Assembly (NCBI GenBank): GCA_045585895.1
Contig: JAZMZI010000062.1
Span: 1-29,154 of the forward strand
Source of the DNA: SVTX01 sp045585895
GTDB lineage: Bacteria; Bacillota; Clostridia; Oscillospirales; CAG-272
Direction of reading: 5' to 3'
DNA length: 29,154 nt
How positions within the stretch are numbered: position 1 is the first letter of the stretch; every line of letters begins with the position of its first letter. Below, one piece after another: positions 24,991-29,154 of the stretch. The position numbers and the translations under genes are program-made. The notes beneath the pieces were generated by a model. The model made no database searches. It was given only the letters and a program-made list of their open reading frames with translations, and was not told the DNA's origin.

Positions 24991-27900
24991 TTATTCAGCC
25001 GCGTTAACGGTAACTTTCTCGTAAAGAGCGCCTCCGCTGTAGCCGTTAACGTAGGTGTAGGAATCCATACCTGCGTAATTGACGAGCTTATCGATGCTGT
25101 CCGCGTAAACGACGTAAGCAAGATCGACCGTCTGAGGCTGATCGGTGGTGTTCGCGTTGTTGAAGATGTCGATTCTCATATAATCGATGATGTAGGTATC
25201 TGTCGTTCCGTCCTCGGGATTGAACGCGGTATTACCGTTAGAGAATCCAGAGAAGACTGCGGGAACGTTAATAATGAGATACTGCCATTCGCCGTTTGCG
25301 ACGAAAGAACCTGTATTATCATCTTTTTGAGTTATCGAGAAGTTATCTACACTTCCTTTTGCCTGCGTAGAGCCGTTATTCGCTCCGATGAAGAATTCCA
25401 TAGAGCCCGTGCGGGTGGTTCTGTACTTCAGCAAAATATACTGACCCGTAGCAGACGTAGGAACGTGAATATTCGTGTTAGTTTCCGGATTGGAGAAGGT
25501 TACGTACATATACTGGTCGCCTTCCGCGCCCGCGGGCTGAGAATAGGTAACGTACTCACCGTCATCGGACAAAGCGTAGGTAAGACCCAACTTGCTGGTA
25601 TAGTCGGTATTACCCGAAAGCATCTCTGCGTCAACTACGTAGTTGGGAGTTGAGGGAACGTTAACGTTAATTACCTTAACGGCTACCATTTCAGCGCCAA
25701 CTCTATTGATAGCAACTATTTCAAATTCAACCTTATGACCCATCCAAGCGCTGAGATCGACGGCGGTAATATTTATACCCGCGCCGATAGCACAAGCGGA
25801 CGTGAAGCCCTGCTCCTTGCCGTATGAATTATAGATATCGTTTCTGGTGGACGCAGCGACGAAATGCTTAAGCTCGGGGTTTTCAACCGCAACGCCGTCT
25901 ACGGAAGTAACTCTGTACTTATAGGAAGCTACTCCGCCGCGAGCGCATACCCAACCTCCGATCTTGAGGGAGGTCGCAGTCTCAAGAGCCGCGTACTTAG
26001 ACATATCGAGGGTATAAGTACCGTATTTCTGCTGGCTGGAGCCTAAGAAGGTTGATCCGTTCAGAGTATTGTTGGCATTGTCAAGATTTACTACGAATAC
26101 GGGGGTTTTGTCGTTCTTACAAGCATAGAGATCGGCAGCTTCGGGTTCGTCAGCAAAAGCGATCTCGTCAATTTCGATGTAACCGCCTACAGCAAAACCG
26201 TTAAGTCTTATACGGACGTAATTCCAGGAATACGTGCCGTCTGCGTTAGGAGTAAAGGTGTTGTTAGCATCACTGGGATGAAGCACGAGACAATGCCACT
26301 CGCCGTCTGCATAGAGCACATTGGGGTAGCAGTAAACACTGCTGTCACCGTTATTACCTACCGCACCTTTCTGACCGCTTGCCGCAGAGCTTGCGAAGAT
26401 AGCGCCGGTGGTAAGATTGGTTCCGTCGTTGCTTACTCTGTATTTGATGACCATGTACTTACCCGTTACGGCAGTACCGTTTCTGTAGGGATAGAAGTAG
26501 GGGTCGGAAGAAGTTTTATCTACGGTGTATCTAACGAATCCGTCTTGCTGAGTTGTTGCGATCATAAAGTTTCCGGAGGAAGCTACATCTTCAGCTTTAT
26601 CTGCAGGCTCGGACTTATAGAGCATATCGGAGGTGCTTACCTTGCCGCAGGTATTGCAGGTGATGGTGTAAAGCTGCTCGGTGCTATCCCAAACGTTAGT
26701 ATTGCTTTCATGAGTGCAAACTTTGGTGGTCTCATTTCCGCACACCGTACAAGTAACAACGATAAGCTGCTTTTCTTCATCCCACTTGGAAGTGGTGTTT
26801 TTATGATCGCAAGCTTTGGTGGTCTCATTTCCGCACGCCGTGCAAGTGATAACGTAAAGCTGCCTGTCTTCATTCCAAACGGTAGAGGTCTCGGGATGTG
26901 TACACCATGTGGCTCCGTTATAAGCCTTTACGAATTGTGCGTAGTAAGCGTACGCATCAGCCTCGGTATCGAAGTATGCGATAAACGCAATGTCTCTGGT
27001 GTCACCGGTCTTAGTTTCTCCATTAAACCAGTCAAGACGGAAACAAGTTATGCTTTCACCGTCGAAGTAGCCTGCGGTTTCCTTTGTTTCCGCACTACCG
27101 AATCCTCCGTAGCTCTTAACCGAGAAGGTCCACTCATTGTTAGACCTAGGTGAACCAAAGTGGCAAACACCTGTTCTTGCATAATCGGTGTAAGAGTCAA
27201 CAACCACCTCAATAGGATTAGAAGCAGTAGATCTCCAAAGAACAGCTACATACTTACCAATGTTATTAATCGGGTTAGCTTTATCGCCAAAGAGATTTCC
27301 GTTCTGTTCATTAGAGAAGTCTTTTCCTGCAGTGATCTGAACGAAAGAAAGACCGTTTTCATCCTGTTTAACTAAAGCAGAACCGTTTGTCCAGCCACTC
27401 ACCTTGTTATATATCTCATTGGGGGTGAACATAACGAGGCCGTCAGGAGTATTGCTTACGTATTTCTTAGCATTGCCTCCACATATAGGGCATTCGCTCT
27501 TAAGGAACATGGGGTCGTTCTCATCATAACTCCATTCTGCGTTATCAAGAGCAATGTGACCGCAAAGCTTTTCATCTCCGTCGAGAATGATGGATTTGAA
27601 GGTTGAAAGATCATCTGTATGAGCGATATAGGCAACGTCGAAGTAACCCTTGTCAGCCGTTCCGTCAAGAATATCTATACGCGCCCACTGAATGATATAT
27701 TCGCCGGCGTCGTTAGCCTTAACGTAAGCGGGGAGATTTGCCGCGAGGTCGATGACCATAATATGCCACTTTTCGTCAGCAATAAATCCGTTCTGATAGT
27801 AGTTTGACTTACCTCCGCAATGTCCGTTTTCCGTGGTGTTAGCCCAGATCTGGGAATTGGTCATATGGTCGGTTCTGTACTTAATGATAAGGTACTGACC

Positions 27901-29019
27901 CGTAACGTCGGTATTGCCGGACATATAGTTGATATTACCGTCGGTAGACTTACCGAGTCTTTCATATCTTACGTAACTTCTGTCAGCGGAGGGAACCTGC
28001 TGTTTCCAGTTGGAGGGGATTTCGGCCGAGCTACCTCCAACGTTAACGCCCTTCAAAAGCTCATAGCCAAGATACTTTCTTACTCTGGGAACGAGCTTTG
28101 CGATGGTAGGAACTGCGGGGAGCTCTTCACCCTCGACAGTCCAAGCCTTATCGCAGTATTCGCAAGCGATATGAGCCTCCCAGCCGTCTGCCTTATCGGT
28201 AGGAGCGGTCCAAGCCTTCTCTACCTGCTTGTGAGCGTCGGCTACTACGTCGAGAGTGGGAATAGCGTCGATCTCTGCGCCCTCTGCGTTCCACATAGCG
28301 CCGCAAACGGAGCACTTCTTATATTCTTCGTTACCTGCAGCGCTGCAAGTGGGAGCTACAGCCTCGATAGTATCAACGCTGTGTCCGAGAGCCTCGCCCT
28401 CGGTCACACCGCAACCCTCTCTCTTACAGGTCTTGGGATCGGTGCAGGTCGCGTCTGCAAAATCGTGATCAAGAGCCGCAATCTCTACGTTTTCAATTAC
28501 AGCACCGTCTGCGTCGAAATTCTTGTTACAGTCGGGGCATGCGTAGTACTCTACGTTACCCTTTTCGGTACAGGTAGCAGCCTTGGCGTCAACAAGAGTC
28601 TTGTTTGCGTGGTTTATTGCCGCGATCTCTACGGTTTCAAGCTCTGCGCCTTCTGCGTTGAAGTTCTTGCCGCAATCGGGGCATGCATAGTACTCTACGT
28701 TACCCTTTTCGGTACAGGTAGCAGCCTTTGCTTCAACAAGAGTCTTGTTTGCGTGATTTGTTGCCGCGATTTCTACGGTTTCAAGCTCTGCGCCTTCTGC
28801 GTTGAAGTTCTTGCCGCAATCGGGACAATTGTAGTGCTCTACGTTACCCTTTTCGGTACAGGTAGCAGCCTTTGCTTCAACAAGAGTCTTGTTTGCGTGA
28901 TTTGTTGCCGCAATTTCTACGGTTTCAAGCTCTGCGCCTTCTGCGTTGAAGTTCTTGCCGCAATCGGGGCATGCGTAGTACTCTACGTTACCCTTTTCGG
29001 TACAGGTAGCAGCCTTGGC
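24991..29019 (-). CDS. Modular surface protein with Cys-motif repeats, N-terminus missing
   Basis: About 1340 residues of a large extracellular protein. I do not recognise a catalytic domain. The N-terminal part seen holds near-identical 48-residue repeats with paired CxxC-like motifs (ATCTEKGNVEYYACPDCGKN), then three diverged copies. Four copies of a beta-rich module follow, starting near 28070, 27433, 26620 and 25640. Each has the pattern GQYLIIKYRT, W-x-x-L/M-V/I, a RIDI/RLDW strand and D-x-AYI. Three short TCxxCGNETTK repeats lie at about 26640-26890, and a second module type (GGWVCARGGVASYKYRV) lies near 26040. The last residues are YEKVTVNAAE, with no sortase motif, dockerin or anchor seen. 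The open frame continues to 29136, but the added residues are not repeat-like, so I end the gene at the junction near 29019. Confidence 0.75.
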   Translation of the reverse strand, partial: AKAATCTEKGNVEYYACPDCGKNFNAEGAELETVEIAATNHANKTLVEAKAATCTEKGNVEHYNCPDCGKNFNAEGAELETVEIAATNHANKTLVEAKAATCTEKGNVEYYACPDCGKNFNAEGAELETVEIAAINHANKTLVDAKAATCTEKGNVEYYACPDCNKNFDADGAVIENVEIAALDHDFADATCTDPKTCKREGCGVTEGEALGHSVDTIEAVAPTCSAAGNEEYKKCSVCGAMWNAEGAEIDAIPTLDVVADAHKQVEKAWTAPTDKADGWEAHIACEYCDKAWTVEGEELPAVPTIAKLVPRVRKYLGYELLKGVNVGGSSAEIPSNWKQQVPSADRSYVRYERLGKSTDGNINYMSGNTDVTGQYLIIKYRTDHMTNSQIWANTTENGHCGGKSNYYQNGFIADEKWHIMVIDLAANLPAYVKANDAGEYIIQWARIDILDGTADKGYFDVAYIAHTDDLSTFKSIILDGDEKLCGHIALDNAEWSYDENDPMFLKSECPICGGNAKKYVSNTPDGLVMFTPNEIYNKVSGWTNGSALVKQDENGLSFVQITAGKDFSNEQNGNLFGDKANPINNIGKYVAVLWRSTASNPIEVVVDSYTDYARTGVCHFGSPRSNNEWTFSVKSYGGFGSAETKETAGYFDGESITCFRLDWFNGETKTGDTRDIAFIAYFDTEADAYAYYAQFVKAYNGATWCTHPETSTVWNEDRQLYVITCTACGNETTKACDHKNTTSKWDEEKQLIVVTCTVCGNETTKVCTHESNTNVWDSTEQLYTITCNTCGKVSTSDMLYKSEPADKAEDVASSGNFMIATTQQDGFVRYTVDKTSSDPYFYPYRNGTAVTGKYMVIKYRVSNDGTNLTTGAIFASSAASGQKGAVGNNGDSSVYCYPNVLYADGEWHCLVLHPSDANNTFTPNADGTYSWNYVRIRLNGFAVGGYIEIDEIAFADEPEAADLYACKNDKTPVFVVNLDNANNTLNGSTFLGSSQQKYGTYTLDMSKYAALETATSLKIGGWVCARGGVASYKYRVTSVDGVAVENPELKHFVAASTRNDIYNSYGKEQGFTSACAIGAGINITAVDLSAWMGHKVEFEIVAINRVGAEMVAVKVINVNVPSTPNYVVDAEMLSGNTDYTSKLGLTYALSDDGEYVTYSQPAGAEGDQYMYVTFSNPETNTNIHVPTSATGQYILLKYRTTRTGSMEFFIGANNGSTQAKGSVDNFSITQKDDNTGSFVANGEWQYLIINVPAVFSGFSNGNTAFNPEDGTTDTYIIDYMRIDIFNNANTTDQPQTVDLAYVVYADSIDKLVNYAGMDSYTYVNGYSGGALYEKVTVNAAE
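28530..29019 (-). repeat. Tandem 144-bp repeats (48 aa)
   Basis: The string GGTACAGGTAGCAGCC or its start recurs at about 28567, 28711, 28855 and 28999, exactly 144 bases apart, with only scattered base changes. Each unit encodes a CTEKGN...CPDCGKNF motif. The low divergence points to recent amplification. The array is cut by the junction at about 29019, so the true copy number is unknown. Confidence 0.88.
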
Positions 29020-29154
29020 GGTCTGGAGCTGTCTCTTAACAAGGATATCGAGGTATGGAAGCGCGATATGCTTAAAATATCCCCGTCGGACAAACGAGAG
29101 ATAAACTCCCTCGTCAGAGCGGTGAAGCTTATGCAAAGGCTCTGCGGCATAGGC
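29020..29154 (+). CDS. Fragment resembling an FAD-dependent (phytoene-desaturase-like) oxidoreductase
   Basis: From about 29029 the plus strand reads LSLNKDIEVWKRDMLKISPS, continuing DKREINSLVRAVKLMQ to the window end with no stop. The pattern D-[IL]-x-x-[WL]-x-x-x-[ML]-L-x-[IL]-[SA]-P-x-D, followed by a helix, resembles the middle of FAD-dependent amine-oxidase/phytoene-desaturase relatives. The minus strand here gives an unnatural, Arg/His/Tyr-rich continuation of the repeat protein. Only 42 residues are visible, so the family call is tentative; that it is foreign to the repeat gene is better supported. Confidence 0.4.

Noticed and set aside
28530..29019. A possible CRISPR-like array
   Set aside because: The 144-bp units are contiguous, in frame, and encode a repeated 48-residue protein segment; there are no short repeats with unique spacers.
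29020..29136. Start codon of the repeat protein at 29136
   Set aside because: The first about 38 residues lack a signal peptide and any repeat character, there is no ribosome site, and the plus strand reads as a different protein. The open frame appears accidental at a junction.

Overview
The window looks like a piece of an uncultured, gut-type anaerobic Firmicute (Clostridia, probably Oscillospiraceae/Lachnospiraceae-like). The evidence is a type I dockerin and BspA-like repeats on a secreted protein, GGAGG-type ribosome binding sites, TTGACA/TATAAT promoters, AraC regulators with PocR or cupin sensors, and a lipoprotein lyase followed by cytoplasmic uronate enzymes. Many indels, repeats and one apparent chimeric end suggest a metagenome-derived contig; that is inference.

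Layout. (1) 1-6920, minus strand: two large secreted paralogues with an unrecognised core. The left one runs off the window and the right one ends in BspA-like repeats plus a dockerin. Each carries an apparent one-base frameshift. (2) 7258-8082 minus and 8308-9330 plus: a PocR/AraC regulator divergent from a Gfo/Idh/MocA oxidoreductase. (3) 9491-11527 plus: two tandem paralogues of an unrecognised His-rich, probably alpha/alpha-toroid family. (4) 11546-13191: a MITE-like element, a cupin/AraC regulator (minus) and a 360-bp nested palindrome. (5) 13316-24697 plus: a catabolic operon of F5/8-like domain fused to KduI, a lipoprotein polysaccharide lyase, a KduD-type dehydrogenase, two GH88 and two GH78 enzymes. 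(6) 24698-24920: a second copy of the MITE-like element, then a bidirectional terminator. (7) 24991-about 29019, minus: a modular surface protein with Cys-motif repeats. (8) About 29020-29154: unrelated sequence that reads as part of a plus-strand oxidoreductase, indicating a rearrangement or misassembly.

How the genes fit together (known family roles plus inference). A surface lyase would cut a uronate-containing polysaccharide by beta-elimination. GH88 would remove the terminal unsaturated uronate from imported oligomers and GH78 would remove rhamnose. KduI and KduD would then turn 5-keto-4-deoxyuronate into 2-keto-3-deoxygluconate. GH88 plus GH78 points to a rhamnose- and uronate-containing glycan (rhamnogalacturonan, ulvan, gellan-like or similar). 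No transporter, KDG kinase, KDPG aldolase or rhamnose isomerase is in the window.

The strongest lead to something undescribed is the tandem unknown pair at 9491-11527. Its promoter shares a 64-bp module, with identical internal spacing and 21-bp direct repeats, with the kduI operon promoter. This ties the unknown family to the same regulon.
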